Under the pieces are notes generated by a model that saw only the letters and a list, made by a program, of their open reading frames with translations, was not told where the DNA came from and did no database searches. Source: Deltaproteobacteria bacterium (lineage in GTDB: Bacteria > Desulfobacterota > GWC2-55-46 > DRQE01). From it: a DNA stretch of 12,309 bases. Positions 1-5,805 of the stretch are shown here, piece after piece (within the stretch, counting starts at the first letter, position 1; each line of letters begins with the position of its first letter). The translations under genes were made by a program, and so were the position numbers. Where the stretch lies: contig DAOVKH010000027.1 in the NCBI GenBank assembly GCA_030631875.1, forward strand, positions 1 to 12,309. The letters run 5' to 3'.

Positions 1-1
1 C

Positions 2-511
2 CTTAAGGCCTCAGAGTGGATAAGAGAAGCCGCAGAGCTTATAGATAAAGGCTTTTTGCTTACGATAGATTACGGTATGGCCACCGAGGAGCTTTACTTT
101 GGCAGGCCTCGCGGAACATTACTTTGCCACTACCGCCATACCATAAACGAGTTGCCTTACGAGCGTGTAGGAGTCCAAGATATTACCGCACACGTTGACT
201 TTAGCTCCGTTAAAAGGGTGGGGGCGGATGCAGGCCTTCGGGTCTTGGGCTTTACCTCACAGCGTAATTTTCTCATGGCAATGGGTATATTAGAAGAGCT
301 TAAAGAAGTTATAGATCCGACGCTGGAAAATATCGAAGATATAAGGTATAATCAATCCATAAAAGAATTAATAATGCCCGGCGGTATCGGCGACACCATG
401 AAGGTTTTAGTGCAGTATAAGGAAGACGGCGAAGTGCTCGCCGAAGAGTCCGACTCTGAACGCTTAGTGCTGAAGGGGTTTTCCCTCAGGGATATGAAGG
501 GACAACTCTAA
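2..511 (+). CDS. MidA-family SAM-dependent methyltransferase (COG1565/DUF185), 3' part
   Basis: This is the C-terminal 169 residues of a protein whose 5' end lies outside the window; the frame is open to base 2, so the TTG at 56 is internal and not a start. The visible sequence has the MidA/NDUFAF7 signature: a Trp-containing helix, then a hydrophobic strand ending in TIDYG, then GTLLCHYRH and a DITAHVDFSSVK segment, the usual order in this family. Members are class I methyltransferases; the mitochondrial relative NDUFAF7 methylates an arginine of complex I, while bacterial substrates are largely unknown. Residues from TTIDYG-like strand 4 onward are present, but the N-terminal SAM-binding glycine loop is outside the window. 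It stops with TAA 64 bp before a small zinc-ribbon gene, with no obvious terminator between them. The family call is firm; the substrate is unknown. Confidence 0.85.
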   Translation, partial: LKASEWIREAAELIDKGFLLTIDYGMATEELYFGRPRGTLLCHYRHTINELPYERVGVQDITAHVDFSSVKRVGADAGLRVLGFTSQRNFLMAMGILEELKEVIDPTLENIEDIRYNQSIKELIMPGGIGDTMKVLVQYKEDGEVLAEESDSERLVLKGFSLRDMKGQL

Positions 512-575
512 CAACTTTCTTAAACTTACTTAGAGACATGAGCTGTAAAAAATAGATAGACGGGGAGGTAGTCTA

Positions 576-734
576 ATGGTAGAAAGTCCGGCTAAGAAAA
601 AACATTGTTGTTCCGTGTGCGCAAAGCCTTCGGAGACAATTATATGTCAGAGGTGCGAAGAGAAGATACGCGGTGAGGTGGTCGATAAGAAGCGCAACAT
701 AGAGAAGGCAGGCAAGACAGACTCGAGCCATTAA
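576..734 (+). CDS. small zinc-ribbon protein (52 aa)
   Basis: This is a short 52-codon ATG frame with a strong Shine-Dalgarno (GGGGAGG, 562-568) seven bases upstream. The protein has two CxxC knuckles, Cys12-x-x-Cys15 and Cys24-x-x-Cys27, with an extra Cys11, followed by a very charged Lys/Arg/Glu-rich tail. This spacing is that of a miniature treble-clef or zinc-ribbon metal site. Nothing else in it is recognisable. It lies between the methyltransferase gene and the ferritin-like gene and reads in the same direction, so co-transcription is likely. Function unknown; binding of zinc (or iron) and of nucleic acid or a protein partner is only a guess from the fold. Its reality is supported by the RBS, the paired cysteines and the lack of any other gene in the gap. 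Confidence 0.7.
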   Translation: MVESPAKKKHCCSVCAKPSETIICQRCEEKIRGEVVDKKRNIEKAGKTDSSH

Positions 735-778
735 TTAAGAGTAGCGATACTTTATTAATATTAAGGAGGGTCTTAATT

Positions 779-1312
779 GTGAGCAATCGAAGCGTTAAGG
801 ACGATTTGCTGGTAGCCTTAGGCACAGAGGTCGCAGGTTATGGTTTCTATAAGCACGCCGCAGGGCTTATAGAAGACGATCACGGTAAGAATGTCTTCAC
901 CCACTTGGCAAAGGAAGAACTTCAGCATATGCAGGTAATCTCGTCGATGCTCGATATACTGAAAGAGGGCGGCGGATGGGTGGGCTATAATAGTCTTGTC
1001 CAAGAGCACCCCGATGCGGCACAAGGACTTCCTATATTCCCCGAAGAAAACGAGCTGATAGACAAGCTCGGTAAAAACCCCACGGATCAATCGGCTATAG
1101 AGATAGCAATGGAGAGTGAAGATTACGCCATAAGGCTTTATGGCGATATGCTTGGTAGAGCCGAGTCTCCGGAAGAGAAGGTCTTCCTGACCGAACTTCT
1201 TGAGATGGAGAAGGGACACTTAAAGTTGCTTCGCTGGGAGCTGGAGTCGTTAAAGGGCGAGGGTTTTTGGTGTGATATGATGGAATTCAGCGTTGAAAAG
1301 GAACTTGGATAA
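779..1312 (+). CDS. ferritin-like / rubrerythrin-domain diiron protein
   Basis: A 177-residue four-helix-bundle protein of the rubrerythrin/ferritin-like superfamily. The carboxylate-bridged diiron ligands can be picked out: Glu17 in helix 1 (GTEVAGYGFY), Glu47-x-x-His50 in helix 2 (EELQH), Glu114 in helix 3 (seven residues before Tyr121, as Glu17 is before Tyr24), and Glu144-x-x-His147 in helix 4 (EMEKGH). There is no C-terminal rubredoxin domain, so electrons must come from a separate donor. Such proteins usually reduce peroxide or handle iron in anaerobes and microaerophiles. The GTG start is set by an excellent SD (AAGGAGGG, 763-770) eight bases upstream. It is followed 27 bp later by a Spy-like gene, probably in one operon. 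The family is sure; peroxidase versus iron storage cannot be decided from sequence. Confidence 0.85.
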   Translation: MSNRSVKDDLLVALGTEVAGYGFYKHAAGLIEDDHGKNVFTHLAKEELQHMQVISSMLDILKEGGGWVGYNSLVQEHPDAAQGLPIFPEENELIDKLGKNPTDQSAIEIAMESEDYAIRLYGDMLGRAESPEEKVFLTELLEMEKGHLKLLRWELESLKGEGFWCDMMEFSVEKELG

Positions 1313-1339
1313 CCTTAAATATAGAAAGGGTTTGACGCT

Positions 1340-1852
1340 ATGAGGTACTTTAAAGGCTTACTCGTTATATTGGCGTTATCGGTTTTTTTAGCTTCTCCGT
1401 CCTATGCTAAGTCTTCTGATAAGCCGGATGGCTATAAGAGCTGTGATAAGAAGCACGGCAAGGAGAAGTGGGGTAACGAAAGAGGCTCTCAAGGGCAGAG
1501 CAAACACGGTCAGATGATGAGCAAACTCTTGTCCTCTCTTGACCTAAGCGACGACCAACTCAAGGATATAAAGAAGTTCAGGCTTGAGTATAAGAAGAAG
1601 ACCATCCGTATGCAGGCAGATCTGGAGGTTGCGGGCCTTGAGCTAAGAGAGCTCTTAATGGCCGAAGAGGTGGACCTTAAAGCGGTTGAAGTGAAGTTGC
1701 ACGAGGTTGCCGCGTTAAAGACAAAACTTAAATTTTATCGCATCAAGATGTTCGAAGAGCTTAAGCAAGACAAGCTAAATGATAAGCAGAGAAAGAAGCT
1801 TCAAGAGATTATGAGTAGTGACGCGCACAGAGGCTTTGGCTTCGGCAGGTAG
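1340..1852 (+). CDS. Spy/CpxP-like periplasmic protein (LTxxQ family)
   Basis: A 170-residue exported protein. Residues 1-23 form a Sec signal peptide (basic MRYFK, hydrophobic core, SYA cleavage site). A Lys/Gly-rich charged linker follows, and then a long amphipathic helical region that carries two LTxxQ-type motifs, LSDDQ near residue 72 and LNDKQ near residue 149. This is the layout of Spy, CpxP and the heavy-metal-resistance periplasmic family (CnrX/ZraP-like). Spy and CpxP act as ATP-independent chaperones or as stress adaptors in the periplasm. The sequence shows the helical cradle but no His/Cys-rich metal site. The start has a GAAAGGG SD (1324-1330). Position downstream of the diiron gene suggests an envelope or oxidative stress context (inference). 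Confidence 0.75.
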   Translation: MRYFKGLLVILALSVFLASPSYAKSSDKPDGYKSCDKKHGKEKWGNERGSQGQSKHGQMMSKLLSSLDLSDDQLKDIKKFRLEYKKKTIRMQADLEVAGLELRELLMAEEVDLKAVEVKLHEVAALKTKLKFYRIKMFEELKQDKLNDKQRKKLQEIMSSDAHRGFGFGR

Positions 1853-1903
1853 CGACGTCTCGCTCTGATTGGGTATTCTCATAACGAATAGAAAGGAGCA
1901 GAC

Positions 1904-1999
1904 ATGATGAAACGTTTTATTCTTCCACGGGTTGCTCATTGTAGCGACGGAGCATTAAGTCGTCCCGAGTATGACGGAAAACTGCTTTCTTTCTTGTAG
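1904..1999 (+). CDS. possible 31-aa small protein
   Basis: A 31-codon ATG frame (MMKRFILPRVAHCS... ending in TAG) preceded by a very good SD, AAAGGAG at 1892-1898, five bases before the ATG. The product is basic at the start and has one Cys, but resembles nothing I recognise and has no clear membrane segment. It fills most of the gap between the Spy-like gene and the hairpin at 2026-2045. It could be a real small protein, a leader peptide for the following attenuator-like hairpin, or the remnant of a longer gene. The ribosome site is the main evidence; conservation is untested. Confidence 0.35.
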   Translation: MMKRFILPRVAHCSDGALSRPEYDGKLLSFL

Positions 2000-2025
2000 A
2001 TTAAAATAAGAACAGTCTATAGTCG

Positions 2026-2048
2026 CCCCCTCGCGTGAGAGGGGGTTT
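2026..2048 (+). terminator. GC-rich hairpin with short U-run (terminator or attenuator)
   Basis: CCCCCTC (2026-2032) pairs perfectly with GAGGGGG (2039-2045) around a six-base loop and is followed by TTTCT. It is a plausible intrinsic terminator for the upstream run of genes. It ends only six bases before the rhodanese SD, so it may instead act as an attenuator or as a stabilising 5' structure of that mRNA. Confidence 0.6.
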
Positions 2049-2067
2049 CTATGTAAGGAGAATGTTG

Positions 2068-2511
2068 ATGCTAAGATACTTCATGACGTTTTTTGTTGTA
2101 CTCTCGTTTGTATTTGTCTTTGCGGGAGGAAGCTCTATGGCCGAAGCACCATTTAAAGACTCGGCCGAAGAGAAGGTAGCCAAACGCATAACCACTTCAG
2201 AGCTTAAGCGGGCTATGCGCGGGAGTAAAGATATTGTTATCATAGATATGCGCGCCCCCGGGGCGTATCAGCACAGTGAGCTTCGCATACCAGGAGATGT
2301 CAGGATAGGTTATAACGACTTAAAAGCGGATAACCCTTTGCTTCCTGAGGATAAGGGAGTGCTCATCGCTACCTACTGTACGTGACCAAGCGAGGCTACG
2401 AGCGCACGTGGTGTGTTCATACTCGAGGATATGGGTTACACAAATGCAAGAGCTCTAAGGGGCGGATTTAACGAATGGGTAAGGATGGACGGAGCTATGG
2501 AGTTTAAGTAG
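2068..2511 (+). CDS. periplasmic rhodanese, probable selenoprotein (Sec106 encoded by UGA 2383-2385)
   Basis: Read with UGA as selenocysteine, this is a 147-residue rhodanese (sulfurtransferase-fold) protein. Residues 1-25 are a signal peptide ending SSMA, so it is likely periplasmic. The rhodanese domain follows: VIIDMRAPGAYQHSELRIPG (residues 57-76), the active-site loop YCT-Sec-PSEATSAR (103-114), GYTNARALRGGFNEW (123-137), ending at TAG 2509-2511. Sec106 falls where the catalytic Cys belongs: six residues before Ser112-Ala, as in the common C-x5-S-A loop, and homologues I know read YCxCPxExTSA. Stopping at UGA would remove the loop and the last third of the domain. A SECIS-like hairpin follows at once. 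Start 2068 is chosen over 2062 because its SD (TAAGGAG, 2054-2060) lies seven bases upstream. Substrate unknown; persulfide or thiol redox chemistry is likely. A simple nonsense mutation is the alternative. Confidence 0.75.
2383..2385 (+). other. in-frame UGA read as selenocysteine
   Basis: This single TGA interrupts an otherwise continuous rhodanese frame. Upstream and downstream parts are in the same frame, so no frameshift is needed. The codon stands at the catalytic Cys position, with a second Cys two residues before it (Cys104-Thr-Sec106). Confidence 0.72.
2391..2425 (+). promoter_or_regulatory. bacterial SECIS-like stem-loop
   Basis: Immediately 3' of the UGA the RNA can fold into one long hairpin. 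CGAG (2391-2394) pairs with CTCG (2422-2425); G2395-C2396 bulge; TA (2397-2398) pairs with TA (2420-2421); C2399/A2419 mismatch; GA (2400-2401) pairs with TC (2417-2418); GCGCAC (2402-2407) pairs with GTGTGT (2411-2416, two G-U pairs). The loop is GUG (2408-2410). The loop begins 22 nt after the UGA and opens with G, which fits the bacterial SECIS rules (roughly 16-37 nt spacing, G in the first two loop positions). SelB recruitment is inferred. Confidence 0.65.
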
Positions 2512-2534
2512 TTTCTTCAGGTTGTGAAATATAG

Positions 2535-2945
2535 ATGAAGTCATCAGTACTTAAATATAGAGAGACGGGCATAGCCTGGCAGGATAAGCAACATAAAGAA
2601 CTATTCGACAGGCTCTCTGCCTTAAGCTCCGTAATAGAAGGCAGAAGAGCAGAAGACGGAGAATGGCTCGAAGAGTTTTTAAAGACTATCGACTTTCTTG
2701 ATGAATATGTTGCCGTCCACTTCTATGAGGAGGAGCGTGCCATGGTCGGTAGCGGTTATCCTGATAGTGATCTTCACATGGAGCGTCACCATCTCTTTAT
2801 CGAAGAGATGGCGCACCTTAGAAGAGATATAGAGGCATCGGAGGCAACCACCGATATTGCCGTAAGTACCAGTAGGCGTATGGTTGAGTGGTTGGTCGAT
2901 CATATATGCGTTATGGATAAAGACTTGGCCGCTTATATAAAATAA
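2535..2945 (+). CDS. bacteriohemerythrin
   Basis: A 136-residue single-domain hemerythrin, of the usual length for the bacterial family. All seven diiron ligands are visible: His20 (DKQHKELF), His62-x3-Glu66 (HFYEE), His81-x3-His85 (HMERH), and His123-x4-Asp128 (HICVMD). The N-terminal W-x-D/E-x-x-x-H region (WQDKQH) is also typical. No signal peptide or second domain is present, so it is cytoplasmic. Such proteins bind O2 reversibly and serve in oxygen storage, delivery or sensing in microaerophiles and anaerobes. It begins 23 bp after the rhodanese stop and shares its direction, so they are likely one transcript. Its SD is weak (AGG at 2518-2520), which suggests dependence on translation of the rhodanese upstream, and hence possibly on Sec readthrough. 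The family call is firm. Confidence 0.92.
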   Translation: MKSSVLKYRETGIAWQDKQHKELFDRLSALSSVIEGRRAEDGEWLEEFLKTIDFLDEYVAVHFYEEERAMVGSGYPDSDLHMERHHLFIEEMAHLRRDIEASEATTDIAVSTSRRMVEWLVDHICVMDKDLAAYIK

Positions 2946-3028
2946 AGCCCGCAGCGGCTGTCTCGTCGTAAGGCAGAGGCGTGCCTTAGGTGGACATAAG
3001 TCATTTAAGTGATACTTTTGAGGGTATA
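2946..3028 (+). other. spacer after hemerythrin, minor hairpins only
   Basis: No gene seen. It holds a small inverted repeat, TAAGGCA (2969-2975) with TGCCTTA (2982-2988), and a weaker AGCC/GGCT pair (2946-2959). These may be transcript-end structure upstream of the main terminator; no function can be assigned. Confidence 0.4.
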
Positions 3029-3071
3029 ATAAATAAAGGGGTTAGCTCTTTGAGCTAACCCCTTTATTTAT
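3029..3071. terminator. bidirectional intrinsic terminator
   Basis: A perfect 20-bp stem (3029-3048 with 3052-3071) closes a TTT loop. The core is GGGGTTAGCTC with AAATAAA on one side and TTTATTT on the other, so each strand yields a GC-rich hairpin followed by a U-rich tail. It would stop the rhodanese-hemerythrin transcript on + and the tRNA-Glu transcript on -, whose 3' end lies 13 bases away. Confidence 0.9.
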
Positions 3072-3084
3072 ATTTGTAGAAAGA

Positions 3085-3160
3085 TGGTGATCCCAGGGGG
3101 AGTCGAACCCCCGTTCTCGCCGTGAGAGGGCGATGTCCTAGGCCACTAGACGATGGGACC
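3085..3160 (-). tRNA. tRNA-Glu (anticodon CUC)
   Basis: The complement folds as a complete 76-nt tRNA with encoded CCA. The acceptor stem GGTCCCA pairs with TGGGATC, discriminator A, CCA at 3085-3087. The D-arm region contains TAGTGGCCTAGGA. The anticodon stem TCGCC/GGCGA holds loop CTCTCAC, giving anticodon CTC (Glu, GAG codons). The T-arm is CGGGGGTTCGACTCCCC-like with TTCGA. It is transcribed away from the chemoreceptor gene and toward the bidirectional terminator. No other tRNA is adjacent and there is no sign of integration at its 3' end. Confidence 0.95.
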
Positions 3161-3185
3161 GATTATAGCCTTAAACGAAGAGAAT

Positions 3186-3214
3186 AATTTAACAGGTCTT
3201 AAGAGGGTTGTCAA
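3186..3214 (-). promoter_or_regulatory. promoter of tRNA-Glu
   Basis: On the minus strand, a perfect -35 TTGACA (3209-3214) is followed after 17 bases by TAAATT (3186-3191). The start would be near 3179, about 19 bases before the mature tRNA 5' end, which suits RNase P processing. Confidence 0.65.
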
Positions 3215-3295
3215 TAAGTCTCTTTAGATTAGGGGCGAACCGTGGCGAATAAATGCGAAGCCTATGGTTAGAGAATTTACTGGTCTTTTATGGGC

Positions 3296-3324
3296 TTGAC
3301 AATGGGTTCCTCTCAATGTAAAGT
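3296..3324 (+). promoter_or_regulatory. putative promoter of the chemoreceptor gene
   Basis: TTGACA (3296-3301), 17-bp spacer, TAAAGT (3319-3324). The start near 3331 gives a leader of about 120 nt before the receptor ATG. The leader is AT-rich and shows only the small hairpin at 3414-3429. No sigma28- or sigma54-type element is evident. Confidence 0.5.
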
Positions 3325-3413
3325 AAGTAAGGTAACTGTGCTTAAGTTAGTATAAACTCTATATTTTTTCTTTATTATCGTAATTATCTGATTGATTGTT
3401 TTTCTCGAATTAT

Positions 3414-3435
3414 AACCCCTCACGGGGTTTCTTCT
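3414..3435 (+). terminator. small leader hairpin with U-rich tail (possible attenuator)
   Basis: AACCCC (3414-3419) pairs with GGGGTT (3424-3429) around TCAC, followed by TCTTCT. It sits just before the SD (AAAGGGAG, 3436-3443) of the receptor gene. It resembles the hairpin before the rhodanese SD in loop start, tail and position. With only six pairs it would be a weak terminator; a regulatory or stabilising role is an inference. Confidence 0.35.
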
Positions 3436-3453
3436 AAAGGGAGAATTTTAACT

Positions 3454-5640
3454 ATGCTCAAGATGGATCTATTATCCAAGGTGCTGGGTGTTGTAGTCGT
3501 GGTTACGATGCTCGGTATGGGGATACTCATATATACGGTTATTCAGGAAGAAGAGAAGAACTTGATTGCCGAGAAGACCGTGGCGAGCGACATGATATCT
3601 AAGTCCATACTCTACTCTATATATAAGGATATGCTCAATGGAAGGGCCGATATGCCGCGCCACCTCATAAAGGGCATAGGTGACATCGATGGCGTTGAGC
3701 GTGCGCAGATAGTAAGACCTAATGGCACAGAAGAAGCATTTCAGGACTTTAAGACCTTGCGTGGAATTGAGTCTAAGATAGGTATGCTCAAGCCTGAGTG
3801 GACCAAAGACCACCTCGATAATAAAGTTAATATGGCAAGAGGCGTTGATGTCGCTGAATTCAAGGCCTTCCTTGCTTCACCTCCCGACGTAAAGACGACC
3901 AGGTATGTTGAAGTAGATAAGGATGGCAAAAAGCTCTTGACCTATCTTGCTAAGATAGAGAAACGCAGTGAGTGTGCGGCCTGTCATACCGGGGACGCCG
4001 CCAGAGGTGTTCTTATGATATCTACGTCACTCGACGGTATGTACGCAACCCTGGCTTCGAGCAAGATTCGCTGGATTATATACGGCATGATCACTATAGT
4101 TGGAGTAAGTCTTCTTCTCACATTACTCATTAGAAGCTTTGTTACGCATCCGATACGACGTACGGCCGATATGTTCGAGGCTATAGCCGAGGGCAGGGGC
4201 GACCTTACGAAACGCCTTGTCATAAGCTCCGGTGACGAAGTCGGTATGTTGAGCTCATGGTTCAATAAGTTCATGGAAGGTATGCAGGGCATGGTAAAGA
4301 CCTTCGTCGATATTGCCTGCAGTATAGCCGACGTATCATCCACTATAAAGGACTCTTCGAAGAAGATAAAGGTATCTGCCGAAGGGCAGCTGACCTCTGT
4401 AGAGGAGACACTCTTCTCTATAAAAGAGATGGATAAATCCATAAAGGATGTCGCCAGGAACGCCGATGATACGCAGACCTCTGCCGAAGGTGCTTCGGCC
4501 TCGGCCCTTGAGATGTCGGCGGCCGTCGGTGAGGTTACCGAGAATGTTCAAAAGCTGGCCGTGGCGGTCGGAGATACGGCCTCTTCAATAAGTGAGATAG
4601 CGGCGACACTTAGAGAGGTTGCCTCTCACGTCGACACACTTCTGGAAGAGACGGAGCAGGTAGGTACGGCCGCAAATGAGATAGAATTTACCATTAAAGA
4701 GGTCGCAGGTCTTTCGCGCGAGCAGGCAACTATGTCGGAGCGAGTCAAGGAAGATGCCTTCACGATAGGCATGGATGCCGTAAACAAGACGAAGAAGGGT
4801 ATTGAAAAGATAAAGCAGGACGTCTCGGAGACGGCCGGCGTTGTAGACAAGCTTGGACAGCGTTCTGTTGAAATAGGTAATATAGTAAATGTCATAGACG
4901 AGGTCGCCGACACTACAAATCTGCTTGCCCTGAACGCAACAATACTTGCCGCACAGGCCGGTGAGCACGGTAAAGGCTTCGGCGTTGTCGCGAGCGAGGT
5001 TAAAGACCTCTCCGACAGAACAACGGCCTCGACTAAAGAAATAGCGCAACTTATAAAGCTCGTTCAAAAAGAGGTTGGCGTTGCCGTAAGCTCTATGGAA
5101 CGAAGCCTCGAGGGTGTTGAAGAGGGCATGAGGCTTTCGAGCGAGGCCGATGTCGCTCTAAATAAGATAGTACAGAGTGCCGAGAATTCTCTCGGTATGG
5201 CAAGGCAGGTTGAGAAGGCCACCGAGGAGCAGAGCAAAGGCATTGGTATGGTCGTCGCCTCTATCCATAATATCGGAGGCATGGTCGAAGAGATAAAGAA
5301 GGCCACAGATGAACAATCCAAGGCCTCTGACGGCATATCGGTCGCGACGGAGCGTATGAAGGACATAACCCTTCATGTTGAGCAGTCCACCTCTGAACAG
5401 AGCAAAGAGGTACGCCATATATCGAATGTCATCGCCGATGTTGCAGAGAAGATGGAAGCCATATCAACGGCGACATCTGAGCAGGAACTCTTATCCGACC
5501 GCTTGGTGCGTGCCGTTGAGACGATACGTAAGGGTGTCAAAGAAAACGCCGTGCGGGTGACAGAGCTCGACGGCACAGTCGAGATGCTCGATAAAGAAGC
5601 CGCACAGCTTAGAGATAAGACCGGCAGCTTTAAGGTGTAA
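3454..5640 (+). CDS. methyl-accepting chemotaxis protein with periplasmic haem c sensor
   Basis: A 728-residue transmembrane chemoreceptor. TM1 is about residues 9-28, a periplasmic sensor spans about 30-205, TM2 about 206-229, HAMP about 229-282 (HPIRR...GDLTKRL...DEVG), and then a long coiled-coil signalling domain. The sensor contains CAACH (Cys174-Cys177-His178), a c-type haem-binding motif, followed by GVLMISTSLD, the layout of single-haem PAS-like (Tll0287/DUF3365-type) sensors known from Geobacter receptors. It probably senses redox potential, O2 or NO. The hairpin tip is at 474-530 (TTNLLALNATILAAQAGEHGKGFGVVASEVK). The tip differs from consensus: Leu498 and Gln501 replace the usual Glu and Arg of IEAARAGE. 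Recurrent T-[SDE]-EQSK segments near 589-652 are candidate methylation-helix heptads. No C-terminal CheR-tether pentapeptide is present. SD AAAGGGAG lies ten bases before the ATG; Met4 is an alternative start. Confidence 0.93.
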   Translation: MLKMDLLSKVLGVVVVVTMLGMGILIYTVIQEEEKNLIAEKTVASDMISKSILYSIYKDMLNGRADMPRHLIKGIGDIDGVERAQIVRPNGTEEAFQDFKTLRGIESKIGMLKPEWTKDHLDNKVNMARGVDVAEFKAFLASPPDVKTTRYVEVDKDGKKLLTYLAKIEKRSECAACHTGDAARGVLMISTSLDGMYATLASSKIRWIIYGMITIVGVSLLLTLLIRSFVTHPIRRTADMFEAIAEGRGDLTKRLVISSGDEVGMLSSWFNKFMEGMQGMVKTFVDIACSIADVSSTIKDSSKKIKVSAEGQLTSVEETLFSIKEMDKSIKDVARNADDTQTSAEGASASALEMSAAVGEVTENVQKLAVAVGDTASSISEIAATLREVASHVDTLLEETEQVGTAANEIEFTIKEVAGLSREQATMSERVKEDAFTIGMDAVNKTKKGIEKIKQDVSETAGVVDKLGQRSVEIGNIVNVIDEVADTTNLLALNATILAAQAGEHGKGFGVVASEVKDLSDRTTASTKEIAQLIKLVQKEVGVAVSSMERSLEGVEEGMRLSSEADVALNKIVQSAENSLGMARQVEKATEEQSKGIGMVVASIHNIGGMVEEIKKATDEQSKASDGISVATERMKDITLHVEQSTSEQSKEVRHISNVIADVAEKMEAISTATSEQELLSDRLVRAVETIRKGVKENAVRVTELDGTVEMLDKEAAQLRDKTGSFKV

Positions 5641-5643
5641 ACC

Positions 5644-5682
5644 CTCTACACCTCATCGCGTCTCTTGCGGTGGGGTGTAGAG
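5644..5682 (+). terminator. long hairpin after the chemoreceptor gene
   Basis: CTCTACACC and the bases that follow (5644-5659) pair with 5667-5682 in a 16-bp stem with two G-U pairs and a seven-base loop. It starts four bases after the receptor stop codon. The tail is not a U-run (AGTACGCTTTGTCT), so it is either an imperfect terminator or a 3'-end stabilising structure that insulates the receptor gene from the operon downstream. Confidence 0.6.
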
Positions 5683-5770
5683 AGTACGCTTTGTCTAATT
5701 CGTATAGAAGAACTTGCTCGAAAGTCGCAATACAGCCTATTCCTAAAGACCTAAAATCCTTATAAAATTC

Positions 5771-5799
5771 TTGCTTTTGTGCCACTCCTGCCGTATAAT
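5771..5799 (+). promoter_or_regulatory. sigma70-type promoter of the chemosensory operon
   Basis: TTGCTT (5771-5776), 17-bp spacer, consensus TATAAT (5794-5799). Transcription would start near 5806, leaving a leader of about 170 nt. It is the best promoter in the spacer and suggests that the che genes are expressed apart from the receptor. Confidence 0.65.
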
Positions 5800-5805
5800 T
5801 GTAAT

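Noticed and set aside
2374..2400. Frameshift or pseudogene reading of the rhodanese
   Set aside because: Both halves are in the same frame and no residue is lost, so one UGA is the only defect; its exact position at the catalytic Cys makes random nonsense mutation unlikely, though not excluded.
3025..3030. Plus-strand TATAAT before the large hairpin
   Set aside because: It has no -35 partner and would transcribe straight into the terminator, whose AT-rich arm it adjoins.
3085..3160. tRNA-Glu as an integration site of a mobile element
   Set aside because: No repeated tRNA 3' end, integrase or shift in composition was seen on either side.
3163..3168. Minus-strand TATAAT two bases upstream of the tRNA-Glu
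   Set aside because: A start from this -10 would fall inside the tRNA; the TTGACA-17-TAAATT pair further upstream gives sensible geometry.
3296..3453. Sigma28 or sigma54 promoter for the chemoreceptor
   Set aside because: No GCCGATAA-like or TGGCAC-N5-TTGC element was found; a sigma70-like pair fits better.
3984..5576. Long antisense open frames opposite the chemoreceptor gene
   Set aside because: They mirror the biased codon use of the receptor, give low-complexity Ser/Leu-rich products with no domain, and lack ribosome sites.
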